Positions 8,402 to 18,500 of a stretch of DNA of 64,000 nt are shown one piece after another (the first letter of the stretch is position 1; each line of letters starts with the position of its first letter). Position numbers and translations under genes: made by a program. A model generated the notes under the pieces. It did not search any database. It was not told where the DNA came from and was given only the letters and a program-made list of their open reading frames with translations. Where the stretch lies: NCBI RefSeq assembly GCF_001718195.1, contig NZ_MCNV01000010.1, positions 1-64,000 of the forward strand, written 5' to 3'. Origin of the DNA: Paraburkholderia nodosa. GTDB taxonomy: Bacteria > Pseudomonadota > Gammaproteobacteria > Burkholderiales > Burkholderiaceae.

Positions 8402-9987
8402 CACTTGCCCTCCACCCACACGCCGTCCGGCGTATGGATCACATAGCCGGTTGGCGTCGTCATCGTCACCGTGCCTTCGTTTTCGCCGACCATGCGCGTT
8501 TGCGGCAGGTTGTTCGCATACTGCGCGAGCGGCGGCGCGCCGGTGGCGAACGGGCTGTGCGCCACGAGATTCGAAAGCAGCTGCGCGAGCGCGAGATAGC
8601 TCGTGGGCGTGTCGATCGTCGTCACGCCGCCGGTGTGCTCGCTGCCGGCCGGCAGCCCCACCACCTTCACGCCCACCGGCACGTGGACGATGTTCGGCGT
8701 GGGGATCTCGCGCATGCCGGCAATCTGGTTCTCTTCGCCCTGCAGCGCCGCGCCGTGTTCGGGTACGAAGACGATCACCGCCTTGCGGCCCGACTGCGCG
8801 ACGAGGTCGATCAGCTTGTCGACGTCTCCGAGCAGCCGCTGCAGGCGAATCGGGTAGGACTGCAGGCTCGTGAGCTTGTCGTTCGGCGCGGGCAGCCGGT
8901 TGCCGTCGTGCATCGAGACCGTGTTGTAGTAGAGCGCGACTGGCCCGCCGCCAGCGGCAATGCGCTGCTTGTACCAGCGCGAAAGCGCGTCGTAGTCGTC
9001 GGCCAGCGCGGAACCGTCGAACTCCTTCATGAACTCCGGGAAGCCTTCGTTCGCGGGGATCGTCACGCCCGGCACGCCGATTTCACTGATCACCGTGCTG
9101 CGGAAATTGTCGAAACGGCCGTTGTGGTTGAGCAGCGCGTTCGGCGTGTAGCCGGCCTGCGCGAGCTGCGCGAACAGGTGGCACTCGGCAGGCGCGGGGT
9201 CGTAGAGCGCCTTGTGCGGCTCTTGCCCGCAGGTGGCGCGCAGCACGCGGATCGCGGCGGGCCCGCTATAGCTGGCACCCGAGCTGAAGTTCTGAAAGAT
9301 ATAGTCGAAGCGCGAGAAGAGCGGGTTGTTGCGCATCTTCACGACATCCATGTCGTTCCACGAGAGCGAGCAGATGTGCACCATGATGATGTCGAACTGC
9401 GCGTTCGCGTCGGTGGTGAGCGGCGTGAAACTCACGTGCCGGCCTTCCTCGTTGGCGCGGAACGCCGCGAGCTGCTGGTCGTAGCTGCCCGACTGCTCGT
9501 CGCGCTTCTTGCCGGTGCCGCCGTCCTCGTCGCCGTTGCTGGCGAGTGAAGCGTTGGCGGTCGCATTCGCCACGAACGAGCCCACGCCCTGCCAGACCGG
9601 CATGACGACGAGCGCGATCAACACGAGCGTCGTCACGCGTACCCAGCGGTTGATGAGGAAGTAGAGCAGCACGGCGATCACCGCCGACACGGCCATCGAC
9701 AGCGATATCACGCGCCGCGTGAGCTCGAACATGTACGAGGGCGTGAAGGTGAGGAGCACGGGGATCTGCGAGATCGCCCGGCCGATGTCGGGCATGCTCG
9801 ACTCGTGGTACGCAATGGCGATGCCCACGATCACGGCGATCACATCGCGCGCAATACGCAGCCACCGCCTGTGCAGCGGCACGAGCAGCAGGATGACGAA
9901 GGCGAAGTTCATCCACCACTCGGGCTTGAGCGTGCCGATCGAGTAGAGGTACAGCTTGGCGAGGAAGTAGAGATTCCAGAGACCCAT
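8401..9987 (-). CDS. bcsG: Cellulose phosphoethanolamine transferase BcsG
   Basis: 528 aa. Four to five membrane helices occupy about residues 1-150. The rest is a periplasmic alkaline-phosphatase-like domain. The nucleophile region is SGASYSGPAAIRVLRATCGQ at about residues 235-255, nearly identical in pattern to E. coli BcsG, which transfers phosphoethanolamine from lipid to cellulose. Later metal-site segments are SMHDGNR and FVPEHGAAL. Presence of bcsE, bcsF and bcsG together suggests that this strain makes modified cellulose. Starts at ATG 9987, 39 bases after bcsA. Confidence 0.93.
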   Translation of the reverse strand: MGLWNLYFLAKLYLYSIGTLKPEWWMNFAFVILLLVPLHRRWLRIARDVIAVIVGIAIAYHESSMPDIGRAISQIPVLLTFTPSYMFELTRRVISLSMAVSAVIAVLLYFLINRWVRVTTLVLIALVVMPVWQGVGSFVANATANASLASNGDEDGGTGKKRDEQSGSYDQQLAAFRANEEGRHVSFTPLTTDANAQFDIIMVHICSLSWNDMDVVKMRNNPLFSRFDYIFQNFSSGASYSGPAAIRVLRATCGQEPHKALYDPAPAECHLFAQLAQAGYTPNALLNHNGRFDNFRSTVISEIGVPGVTIPANEGFPEFMKEFDGSALADDYDALSRWYKQRIAAGGGPVALYYNTVSMHDGNRLPAPNDKLTSLQSYPIRLQRLLGDVDKLIDLVAQSGRKAVIVFVPEHGAALQGEENQIAGMREIPTPNIVHVPVGVKVVGLPAGSEHTGGVTTIDTPTSYLALAQLLSNLVAHSPFATGAPPLAQYANNLPQTRMVGENEGTVTMTTPTGYVIHTPDGVWVEGK

Positions 9988-10026
9988 AGTGTTTCGCGTT
10001 CCAGGGTGTAGCGGTGGTTCCGGTTA

Positions 10027-12621
10027 TCAGGGCTGGCGGACCTGGCCGGCCCGGCGTCGCGTGAAGAAGTTTTCCAGCGCGTCGAAGAACGCGTCGACGA
10101 GGCGCATGTAGCCTTGCCAGCTCAGCTCGATCAGCTGAATGAGGCCGTGCAGCGGCGCGTCGGAGGGCGGCACGTCCTCCCATTCGAGCCAGGCATCGGC
10201 GCGGCCGAACGTGCATTCCACGAGCTTGCGCTCCATCTCCATCGTCATGCCGACGAAGCGCACGCCGAGGCGCCGGTCGGCCAGACGCGCGACCACGGCG
10301 GGGAAGTCGTGCTCCAGCACGCCGCGCGCGAGCGTCACGTTGATGCGCTCGCCGGGTTCGAGCTTCGCTACGGCGTCGGCGGGCAGCATGAGACCGAGGC
10401 CGCCCATCGAATAGTTCTCGGTCTTGCACGCGAGCGTGCGGCCGTCGGGCAGCGTGAGCATGGCGGGCACGCGCAGCGGAATGCGGTGCGCCACGCGCAC
10501 CTGCTTCGCCTCTTTGGCCACGCCGAGCGCGAGCCCGAGAATGGTGAGATTCACGCCGGCCCAGAAGAGGTTCATGAACACGGTGGCGGGCTCGTCTGAC
10601 CGCCAGATCGTGAGGCGGCCGATACCGGCGAGGACAGAGCACACGTTGATCGCGAGCAGCACGAGGTAGGGCTTCGAAATCGTCCAGTCGAGATACTCGT
10701 GCTCGATATGGCCGCCCTTCGAGGTCACGTTGAACTTGCCGAGCTTCGGATTGATGAGCGCCATGGTGGTGGGCAGCACGATGTACCACGCGAGCACGGA
10801 CTCGTAGGCTTCGGCCCAGAACGAGTGCCGGTAGCGTCCCTGGATGCGCGAGTTGGCAATCGCGGCAATCACCAGATACGGCACCACGTAGGCGAGGATC
10901 ACGGGCGCAGGCGTGTTGATCACGTGCAGTCCGAAATACAGGTACGCGCCGGGCATCACGAGGAAGATGAGCCGCGGGAAGCCGTAGAAGAAGTGCAGCA
11001 TGGCGTTGCTGTAGCACATGCGCTGGAAGAACGAGAGTCCCTTGCCGATCCACGGATTGTCGACGCGGAAGATCTGCGTCATGCCGCGGGCCCAGCGGAT
11101 GCGCTGGCCGATGTGGTCGGCGAGGCTGTCGGTGGCGAGGCCCGCCGCCTGCACGGTGCGCAGATAGGCCGACGTATAGCCGTGGCGATGCAGCCGCAGC
11201 GAGGTGTGGGCGTCCTCGGTCACGGTCTCGGTCGCGATGCCGCCAATGTGCTCGAGCGCCGAGCGCTTGATGACCGCGCACGAGCCGCAGAAGAACGTGG
11301 CGTCCCAGAAGTCGTTGCCGTCCTGGATCAGCCCGTAAAAGAGGCTGCCTTCGTTCGGCACGCGGTGGAACGTGTCGAAGTTGCGCTCGAACGGATCGGG
11401 CGAGAAGAAGTGGTGCGGCGTCTGCACCATCGCGCATTTCTCATCGGCGAGAAAGACGCCTATGGTCGTTTGCAGGAAGGAGCGCGTGGGGATGTGGTCG
11501 CAATCGAAAATCGCGATGTACTCGCCCTGTGTGAGCGGCATCGCGTGATTGATGTTGCCGGCCTTCGCATGCGTGTGTTCGTCGCGGCGCAGGTAGCCCA
11601 CGCCCGCCTCGCGCGCGAAGTCGCGGAATTCGTCGCGGTCGCCGTCGTCGAGGATGTAGACGCGCAGCTTGTCGCGCGGCCAGTCGATCGAGCTTGCCGC
11701 GAACACGGTTGGCCGCACCACTGAAAGCGGCTCGTTGTAGGTCGGAATGTAGAGGTCGACGGTCGGCCAGTCGGCCGGATCGTCGGGCAGCGGCTGCGGC
11801 TTGCGGCGCAGCGGCCACGCGGTTTGCACGTAGCCGAAGATCAGCACGATCCACGTGTAAAGCTCGGCCGCGTAGAGGATGTAGCCGACGATGGCCTCGG
11901 CAGGGCTCGAAAGATGCAGCGTTTGCGTGCTGCGCCACCAGACGTAGCGGCCCGTCATGAGGATCGACAGCATCACCATGAGCATGGTGGCGAGGCGCCC
12001 CGGCAGGCGGCGCGCGATCATCACCACGACATACACGAGCAGGAACAGCAGCACCTGGCCGGCGAACGGCAGCGGCGTCGTGCACACGGCGACAGCCGCG
12101 ACGAACGCGAGCCACAGGAGGCCCTGGCGCAGGTAGGGCACGCTGTCGAGCGCCGCCGAAAGCTTTTCGAGGTGCTGCTCGATGCCTTCCCACGGCACGT
12201 CGGGCAGCCGCGCGCCGACTGCCGCGCTCGCGCGCGAGGCGCGGCGATAGACGGGTTCGAGGCGCCTGTCGAGCCACGCGCGCAGTGCGAAGCGATGGTG
12301 TCCTTGCGGCGCCTTGTGAAGCTTGCGCAGATCGGCGGCGAGACGCTGACGCGGGCGCCGCGGGCGCAGGAAGATGCGCAGGAGCCACGCTCCAGCGGTG
12401 CGGTCGCGGCCGATGTTCAGGCGCTGGCGGATGTCCTTGCCGAGCCGCGCGAAGGCGAGCGCGGGCACGTCGCGCTGGCCCGGGCGCGGCGGCCGGAAGA
12501 AGGCGCGCAGCAGCCACTGGCCACCCGGCGCGTCGGGCGCGAGATTGAACTCGGGCGCGCTCACGCGGCGCAGCGACAACCAGAACGCCGTCCACAGGGC
12601 AGCGATGCGCTCGCGGATCAT
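10027..12621 (-). CDS. bcsA: Cellulose synthase catalytic subunit BcsA (UDP-forming)
   Basis: 864 aa. It polymerises UDP-glucose to beta-1,4-glucan and exports the chain through the inner membrane with BcsB. Visible parts: an Arg-rich cytoplasmic N-terminus (1-165), membrane helices from about 166, and a GT2 domain with DLYIPTYNEP, LDDGDRDEF, FDCDH (DxD), TEDAHTS (about 467) and QRIRW (about 504). The C-terminal PilZ domain has RVAHR (RxxxR, about 708) and ENYSMGGLGL (about 733), the c-di-GMP site. The start ATG overlaps the bcsQ stop as ATGA. The N-terminus carries a duplicated WLLR-x-F-x-RP motif (residues 36-50 and 79-93). Confidence 0.96.
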   Translation of the reverse strand: MIRERIAALWTAFWLSLRRVSAPEFNLAPDAPGGQWLLRAFFRPPRPGQRDVPALAFARLGKDIRQRLNIGRDRTAGAWLLRIFLRPRRPRQRLAADLRKLHKAPQGHHRFALRAWLDRRLEPVYRRASRASAAVGARLPDVPWEGIEQHLEKLSAALDSVPYLRQGLLWLAFVAAVAVCTTPLPFAGQVLLFLLVYVVVMIARRLPGRLATMLMVMLSILMTGRYVWWRSTQTLHLSSPAEAIVGYILYAAELYTWIVLIFGYVQTAWPLRRKPQPLPDDPADWPTVDLYIPTYNEPLSVVRPTVFAASSIDWPRDKLRVYILDDGDRDEFRDFAREAGVGYLRRDEHTHAKAGNINHAMPLTQGEYIAIFDCDHIPTRSFLQTTIGVFLADEKCAMVQTPHHFFSPDPFERNFDTFHRVPNEGSLFYGLIQDGNDFWDATFFCGSCAVIKRSALEHIGGIATETVTEDAHTSLRLHRHGYTSAYLRTVQAAGLATDSLADHIGQRIRWARGMTQIFRVDNPWIGKGLSFFQRMCYSNAMLHFFYGFPRLIFLVMPGAYLYFGLHVINTPAPVILAYVVPYLVIAAIANSRIQGRYRHSFWAEAYESVLAWYIVLPTTMALINPKLGKFNVTSKGGHIEHEYLDWTISKPYLVLLAINVCSVLAGIGRLTIWRSDEPATVFMNLFWAGVNLTILGLALGVAKEAKQVRVAHRIPLRVPAMLTLPDGRTLACKTENYSMGGLGLMLPADAVAKLEPGERINVTLARGVLEHDFPAVVARLADRRLGVRFVGMTMEMERKLVECTFGRADAWLEWEDVPPSDAPLHGLIQLIELSWQGYMRLVDAFFDALENFFTRRRAGQVRQP

Positions 12622-13451
12622 GACGTGCTCCCGTGCGCGACGTGTTGCGCGAGCAGTTCGTCGGGCGCATCGAGGCTCGCACCCGTGCTCCAGTGCGAGA
12701 GCCACGAGGCGATGCCGTGAAGGTCGTGCGCGGCTTGCGAGCTGGGCGCGCTCAGGCAGAAGTTTTCGCCCGCGGCGAGTGCGGCGGGCACACCGGTGTC
12801 CGCATGCACGAGATACGGGAGCATGGCGGCGCCCAGGCGCGCGCGCAGCAGTGAAACGACGTCCATGTGCAACTGGCGCGCGGGCACGACCGCATTGGCG
12901 ACGAACACGCTGCGCTTCTGTGCGCGCACGAGCGCGGCGATCAGGCGCGGCAGCGTCGCGCAGGCGGCGGCGCAGGGTGTGAGGACGCCGAGCACGAGGT
13001 CGGCGGCATCGATCGCCTGACGCGCGTGCGCCGAGGGCCACGTGCCCGCATCGACGAGCGCGATCGTCTGCGCCGGCAGGTCCACGCGGGCAAGCAGTTC
13101 GCGCAGCCAGCCGGGGCGCGCGTCGAGCAGGGCGCAGGCGTCGTCGTCGTGCGGGTCATCGGATGCATGGCCGTCAGCGAGGCTGCCCCACGGCAGCACG
13201 AGCACGCCGTCGTCGCTTTGCAGCGCGGCGCGCGACCAGGCGTCGTCGGCGCCAGGGCCGCCCGCCAGATGCGTGACGAGGCCTTCGCGCGCGCTCTCGC
13301 GCAGCCCGAAATGGAGCGCCAGCACGTTGCGCGGGTCGCATTCCGCGGCGAGCGCAACATGTTCGCGCGCCGCCAGCAGACCGGCGAGCGCGGCGGTGAG
13401 GGTGGTGCGGCCCGCACCGCCCACGCTGGAGACGATGGCGATGGTCTTCAT
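12618..13451 (-). CDS. bcsQ: BcsQ, ParA/MinD-like ATPase of cellulose synthesis
   Basis: 277 aa. The N-terminus is MKTIAIVSSVGGAGRTTLTA, a deviant Walker A of the MinD/ParA type. The usual lysine-containing KGGVGKTT is replaced by GGAGRTT, as in many BcsQ/YhjQ proteins. Pairs with BcsR in E. coli and is required for polar placement and activity of the synthase. Overlaps bcsF upstream and bcsA downstream by four bases each (ATGA), so the F-Q-A genes are translationally coupled. Start ATG 13451 is fixed by that overlap. Confidence 0.88.
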   Translation of the reverse strand: MKTIAIVSSVGGAGRTTLTAALAGLLAAREHVALAAECDPRNVLALHFGLRESAREGLVTHLAGGPGADDAWSRAALQSDDGVLVLPWGSLADGHASDDPHDDDACALLDARPGWLRELLARVDLPAQTIALVDAGTWPSAHARQAIDAADLVLGVLTPCAAACATLPRLIAALVRAQKRSVFVANAVVPARQLHMDVVSLLRARLGAAMLPYLVHADTGVPAALAAGENFCLSAPSSQAAHDLHGIASWLSHWSTGASLDAPDELLAQHVAHGSTS

Positions 13452-13651
13452 CGGCGCGGCCCCGTCTGGCTGAAACGGCGCTGGCCGCGAATCAGCAGGG
13501 CGTCGACCTGCGGCGGGAGCTGGAGCGGGCGCGAGCGCGCGGGGCGCAGCCACATGGGCACGAAGCGCGCGAGCCGCAGGCGCCAGCCGATCCAGTAGAG
13601 CGGCACGGCCAGTATCAAGCCCCAGACGAAGTAACCGAGGAAGATGTTCAT
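13448..13651 (-). CDS. bcsF: BcsF, small membrane protein
   Basis: 67 aa. One membrane helix near the N-terminus (FLGYFVWGLILAVPLYWIGW) is followed by a basic, proline-rich tail. Length, topology and place between bcsE and bcsQ fit BcsF, which in enterobacteria anchors BcsE at the membrane and links it to BcsG. Sequence similarity in such a short protein cannot be judged well by eye, so the call rests largely on position and topology. Confidence 0.75.
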   Translation of the reverse strand: MNIFLGYFVWGLILAVPLYWIGWRLRLARFVPMWLRPARSRPLQLPPQVDALLIRGQRRFSQTGPRR

Positions 13652-13660
13652 GTCGCTCTC

Positions 13661-15514
13661 CTATGCTTTGAGCGGCAGCGGCGCGCGCTGCGGCGCGGCT
13701 CGCGGTTTCGCGTTGTCGGTGCGCGCGGCGGCGTCGAGCGCGGGCAACAGGTCGCCGTTTATGGGAGCGATGTTGACGGGCACTGCGGGTTCCGGCACTG
13801 CGGTTTCTGTCGTGGCTGCCGTCGCTGAGCCCGATGCGATCGCGGAAGCCGCCGCAGGCGGCACGGTCTGGCCGTTGGCCTGCACCGAGACGGCCGCGGG
13901 CGCGGCGGGCTGCCCCTCATTGATTGCGAGCCAGCCCGAATAGTCGGGCGGCGGCGTGGTGTCGATTTCCTCGCCGAGCGTGTCCAGCGCCTCCGTGATC
14001 GCGCGGCCGTCGCCGTAGCGCTCCTCGCCCTGGAACAGCTCCGCGAGCGAACGCTGGAACACGCGCCGGCACACGGCGTCGGCGTCGCTCATACGGCAGG
14101 CGAAGAAGAACACGTAGAGGCTGTCGCCGCTCGCCGTCACGATGTCGCCCGCGCGGCGCAGATGGCACGCCTTGAGCGCATCCACGTGCGCGACTTCCGG
14201 CATCAGCGCGAGGCGAATCAGCACGCTCGGCAGCTGGATCACGCGGCTGCGCTCCACCGCCGCGCGCACGAGTTCGACGAAGTGTGCCGCGCCCACGTAG
14301 CCGCTCTCTTCGCCATGCACCACGGCGGCGAGCGCCGCACGATAGTCGGCGGGCATGGGCCGCGAATACACCTGGCCCTGCAGACTGTCGACGATGGCCT
14401 CGACCTGCGCGAGCGGCGTCTGCCGCGCGATCACGCGGTTCGCGCCCAGGTTCAGCATGAGCGACTCGTAGCGCATGGCCACTGCGTCCTCGCGCACGAT
14501 GATCTTGAGCGCTTCGCCGCACTGCAGGCGTAGCGTGTGCACCTGCTCCGCGAGCATTTCGAGGTCGCGGTTCACGCTGAATTCGAGAATCACCGTGGCC
14601 GCGACCGAAGTGCGCGCGGCGGCCACGGCGGCCTCGTTGTTATCGACGATCTGCCAGGCCGGCGGCAGTACGCGCTCGTGCAACATCGCGTCGCGCGAAA
14701 CGATCACGCGGCCTTCGTCGGGTGCGAGCAGGCCCGCCTCGCCGATTTCGGTTTCGAAGGTGCCGCCGGAAACCGTGAGCCGGTGATCGGCGGCGGAAAA
14801 GCGCAGCGGCACGCTCTGGCTGCCGTGCACGGCATCGCCCGCGCGCCAGAACGCGACTTCCCAGTGATACTGCCCCTGCACCTGGTGCAATTGTGCGGCG
14901 CCCGCGAAGCGCGCCTGGAAGGCGGCGAGTTCGGGATGCTCCTGATCGTCGCCGAGGCCGGGCGGCGCTGCCACCATCAGCACGCCGTAGCGATGCTGCG
15001 CGCACCAGCCCGCGAGCTGCGCGCCTTGAGCGGCGAGCGCGGCGGGGTCCTGCCAGTTGAAGAACGCCTCCGCGCCTTCGATGAAGAACTGGCTTTCGGG
15101 CGCGGCGCACTGCCCGGCGAGCGCGTTGAGCGCTTCGATCAGCACCTGCGCGCCGTCGCGCTCCGGCAGTGTGCGTAGCGCGCATACGTTTGCCCATGCA
15201 TGCGTCGAACCGCTCTTGTCGAGATCGACGCCTTGATCGCGCAGCGCCGCCGTGAGGCTCGCGCCGTCGCGCGTGGAAAGGACGGTGGCGGGACCTGTGA
15301 GCGCGGCGGCGGCGGTTTGCCAGAACAGCGCGTCGCGCGCGGGCGAGGCGCTCGCGTAGACCACGTGCACCTGGCCCGCGCCGAGCGAAGCGAGCGAGGC
15401 CGGCAAGCCGTCGATCGCGAGCGGCTCGCGGCGCGCGAGCCGCGAGAACAGCGAGCGGCGCGTATCGCGGCCGGCGCCGGCGGGCGCAGCGGAAAGGGTG
15501 GCGGGATCGTTCAT
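13661..15514 (-). CDS. bcsE: BcsE, c-di-GMP-binding cellulose regulator
   Basis: 617 aa. BcsE proteins have a degenerate ATPase-like and receiver-like N-terminal part and a GGDEF-like C-terminal (GIL) domain that binds c-di-GMP through an RxGD motif. Here HLRRAGDIVTASGDSLYVFF is seen at about residues 450-470, with RAGD as the motif. It increases cellulose output by recruiting the BcsRQ complex. A low-complexity Ala/Pro tail (residues about 535-617) is a strain-specific feature. Lies 9 bases upstream of bcsF and 72 bases downstream of bcsC. Confidence 0.88.
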   Translation of the reverse strand: MNDPATLSAAPAGAGRDTRRSLFSRLARREPLAIDGLPASLASLGAGQVHVVYASASPARDALFWQTAAAALTGPATVLSTRDGASLTAALRDQGVDLDKSGSTHAWANVCALRTLPERDGAQVLIEALNALAGQCAAPESQFFIEGAEAFFNWQDPAALAAQGAQLAGWCAQHRYGVLMVAAPPGLGDDQEHPELAAFQARFAGAAQLHQVQGQYHWEVAFWRAGDAVHGSQSVPLRFSAADHRLTVSGGTFETEIGEAGLLAPDEGRVIVSRDAMLHERVLPPAWQIVDNNEAAVAAARTSVAATVILEFSVNRDLEMLAEQVHTLRLQCGEALKIIVREDAVAMRYESLMLNLGANRVIARQTPLAQVEAIVDSLQGQVYSRPMPADYRAALAAVVHGEESGYVGAAHFVELVRAAVERSRVIQLPSVLIRLALMPEVAHVDALKACHLRRAGDIVTASGDSLYVFFFACRMSDADAVCRRVFQRSLAELFQGEERYGDGRAITEALDTLGEEIDTTPPPDYSGWLAINEGQPAAPAAVSVQANGQTVPPAAASAIASGSATAATTETAVPEPAVPVNIAPINGDLLPALDAAARTDNAKPRAAPQRAPLPLKA

Positions 15515-15586
15515 CGTATTGCTCGTCTCGCGGATTGCATCGTCGCGGGTTTCATCGTCGTCATGCGCGCTCGCTCCGTGGCCATG

Positions 15587-18500
15587 TCAGTAGGCCGAAT
15601 AAGGGACGACCGGCCGCGGCGGGAACGGCACCGGACCCTTTTGCGGGGAGAAGAAGTAGCGCAGGTAAAGCACGCCTACGTTCGGCGCATAGTCGCGCGA
15701 GCGGTCGAGCCGGAAGCGGCCGCCCACCACGAAGTGCTCCGTCACGCGATATTCGGCCGCCGCTTCGACCGCATAGCTGAAGCCGCCGCCCGAGCCGCCG
15801 CCAAAGAACGGCGAACCGAGGTCGTTGGCGCTCATGAACGCGAGCGCCTGGGCCTGCAGGCCTGGGCGCGTCGGGTAGAACGGCGACTCGTTCTCGTTCG
15901 TGAACGACATGCCCACCGATCCGTCGATCTCCCAGGAAAGCTTCTTGTAGCGTCCGGTCCAGTCGAGCGGAATGCTGACCGAAAAATAGCTCTGCGGACT
16001 GTAGTAGCCGCCGTTACCGAACGTGTAGTTGTGTTCGTTCTTCGAGTACTTCCAGTAATTGAGCGTGAGGCCGCTCGACACGATCTGGTCGGGCCGCTTG
16101 AACACCGACCAGTCGTAGCCGCTGCGAACCTTGAACTCCTGGTTCGTCTCCACGTTGGTGCCGGTCAGCAGGCCGAAGCCGATGCTCGTGAAGATCGTGC
16201 CCGGCCCGAAGTCCTGCGCGCCGCGCACGGTGAAGCCGTTGCGCACGACACCGCCCCACTTCTCGCCCGTGACCGGATCGATGCCGCCCGCATAGGAAAC
16301 CAGGCTCGCGGTCACAGGGCGGCGCGAGACGTCGAGCGAGAGCGACGAACCGCTCGGGAAGTCGTGGCGATATTGAATGCCGCCCAGCACGCTCGTGATC
16401 GGGAAGCCCACCGGCGTGCTGCCGATGTCGGCGCGCCAGCTATTGTTCGCACCGCTGAACTCGTAACCCGCCGCGAGCGCGACGCCCGTCGCGGTCTCGT
16501 TGACAGAACCGAGCCCGGCGTTGCCGAGCGCGGCGATCTTGCCGTACTTGTACGCGATGTCGAGGTCGTTGCCGGGCAGCGTGCCCGCATTCAGATAGAC
16601 CGTATCGGCGTGGAAGAAATAGTGGCCCGTATAGCCATCAGGAATGCGAACGTATAGCGGGACTTCGGTGGCGTGCAGCTCGGAAATGCCGGGGTCGCCC
16701 GAGAGGTTCGACTGATACCAGCCGGTCGCGACCTGCCCCTGCTTGCGGTCTTCCAGGCCCTGCAGCGCGCGGCCTGCCGACGTCGTGCCGTCGGCGTCGG
16801 GCCGCGTGCCTTCGGCCACTTCCTGCGTGCGCGAGGTGCGATAGAGGCTCGCGGCTTCGTTGTAGTTGCCGCGCGCCTGCGCAACGCGCCCCGCCTGGAT
16901 CGTAATGTCCGGGTTGTCCGGATACTGCTCGCGCAACGGATCGACCACGGCGGAAGCCTCGTCGTTCAGCCCGAGCGCGGTGAAGCGCCGCGCCACGGCA
17001 AGGCGCGTGTCGATGTCGTTCTCCGCGGTGTCGGCCAGCACTGCGCGCACCATGTCGGCGGCCTCCCGGTCTCGGCCCATGCGCTCCAGCATACGCGCAA
17101 CGGTGAGGCGTGCATCGGCGTCGTCGGGTTGCGTCACGAGCACCTTCTGCGCGGAGGCCATTGCGCCCTTGTAGTCGCCCTTCGCCTCGCGCAGATCGAC
17201 GTCTTCGAGCCGCCAGCGCTTGGTCGTCTTGAGGCGGTCCGGCACGGCGTCGAGCGTATGGCGGGCGCCCGTCAGGTCGCCCGCCTCGATCTGACGGCCG
17301 GTTTCGCGCGCGACGAGGCGCAGCTCCTGGTCGTCGAGACTGGCCTTCTGTTCGTCGGTGATGCCGGGCTGATCGCGCGTCGCGTCGATCCAGTTCGCCC
17401 ACGCGTCGTCGCGGTTGGCCGCCGCCAGCAGCTCGCCGTAGCGCACGCGCGCGCCGTTCGCCGCCGGGTCGTCGGGGTGCGCCGCGAGCCAGTCCTGCAC
17501 GAGCTTCAGGCCCCGGTCCGGCTCGCCGATCGCGATCCACTCGCGCCCGACCGTGGCGAGCATCTGCGGGTCGTTGGCCGCGTTCGCGTCGGCGGCGGCG
17601 GAATCGAGCAGCGCGCGCGCCTCGTCTTCCTTGCCCTGAGCGATGAGCTGGCGGGCCTGCGCGATCTTCTTCTGCGCGGCGAGATTGCCCATTAGCTCGC
17701 GCATGCCTTCGCTGCGCTGTGCTTCGGGCACCGCGTCGAGTTGCGCGGCGGCCGCTTCGACGTCGTCCACGGAATTCAGATAGAGCGCCGTGGCGTAGCG
17801 CATGTCGGGCGCCTGCGAGACCTTCAGGCCGTCTTCCATGACCTGGCGGCCCAGTGCGGGCAGGCCCAGATCGCGATATTGGCGCGCGAGCCTGAAACGC
17901 GTCCATGCGTCGTCGGGCGTGAGGCGCACGGCTTCTTCGAGTTTCGCGATGGCCGGACTCTTGCGGTTGTCCGCGAGCAGCTGGTCCGCCTGGATCGAGA
18001 GCAGTTCGGCGTGCAGCTGCTTTTGCTCCGCGCTCGAACCGCTCACGCGCGGCGTCGTGGCGGCGATGAGCGGCTCGATCTCGCTTTCGCGGCCCGTTTC
18101 GCGCAGTACGGTCACGAGGCCGCGCAGCGCGTCCATGTCGGGCTTGGGCGCGTTCACGAGCGGCCGCAGCACGGCTTCGGCTTCGGGCCACTTCTTCTGC
18201 GCGATGAGCGCGTTGCCGAGGATATCGCTGGCGGTCGTGTTGCCCGGATCGAGCTTGAGCGCCTCGCGCGCGAGCGTTTCGGCTTCTTCGGGCTTGCCCT
18301 GCGAATTGGCTTCGCGCGCCTTCGCAATGGTGCCCCAGATGGTGGCCGTCTTTTCGAGGCTGCGCCACTTGCCGGCGTTGTCCGGGTCGAGCTTGAGGGC
18401 GCGCGCGAACAGCTCGCGCGCTTCGTCGTGGCGGCCTTCGCGCAGCCGCACGAGACCGAGCGCGCCGATGGTTTCGCCGTCGTTGGGGTTCGCGCGCTGC

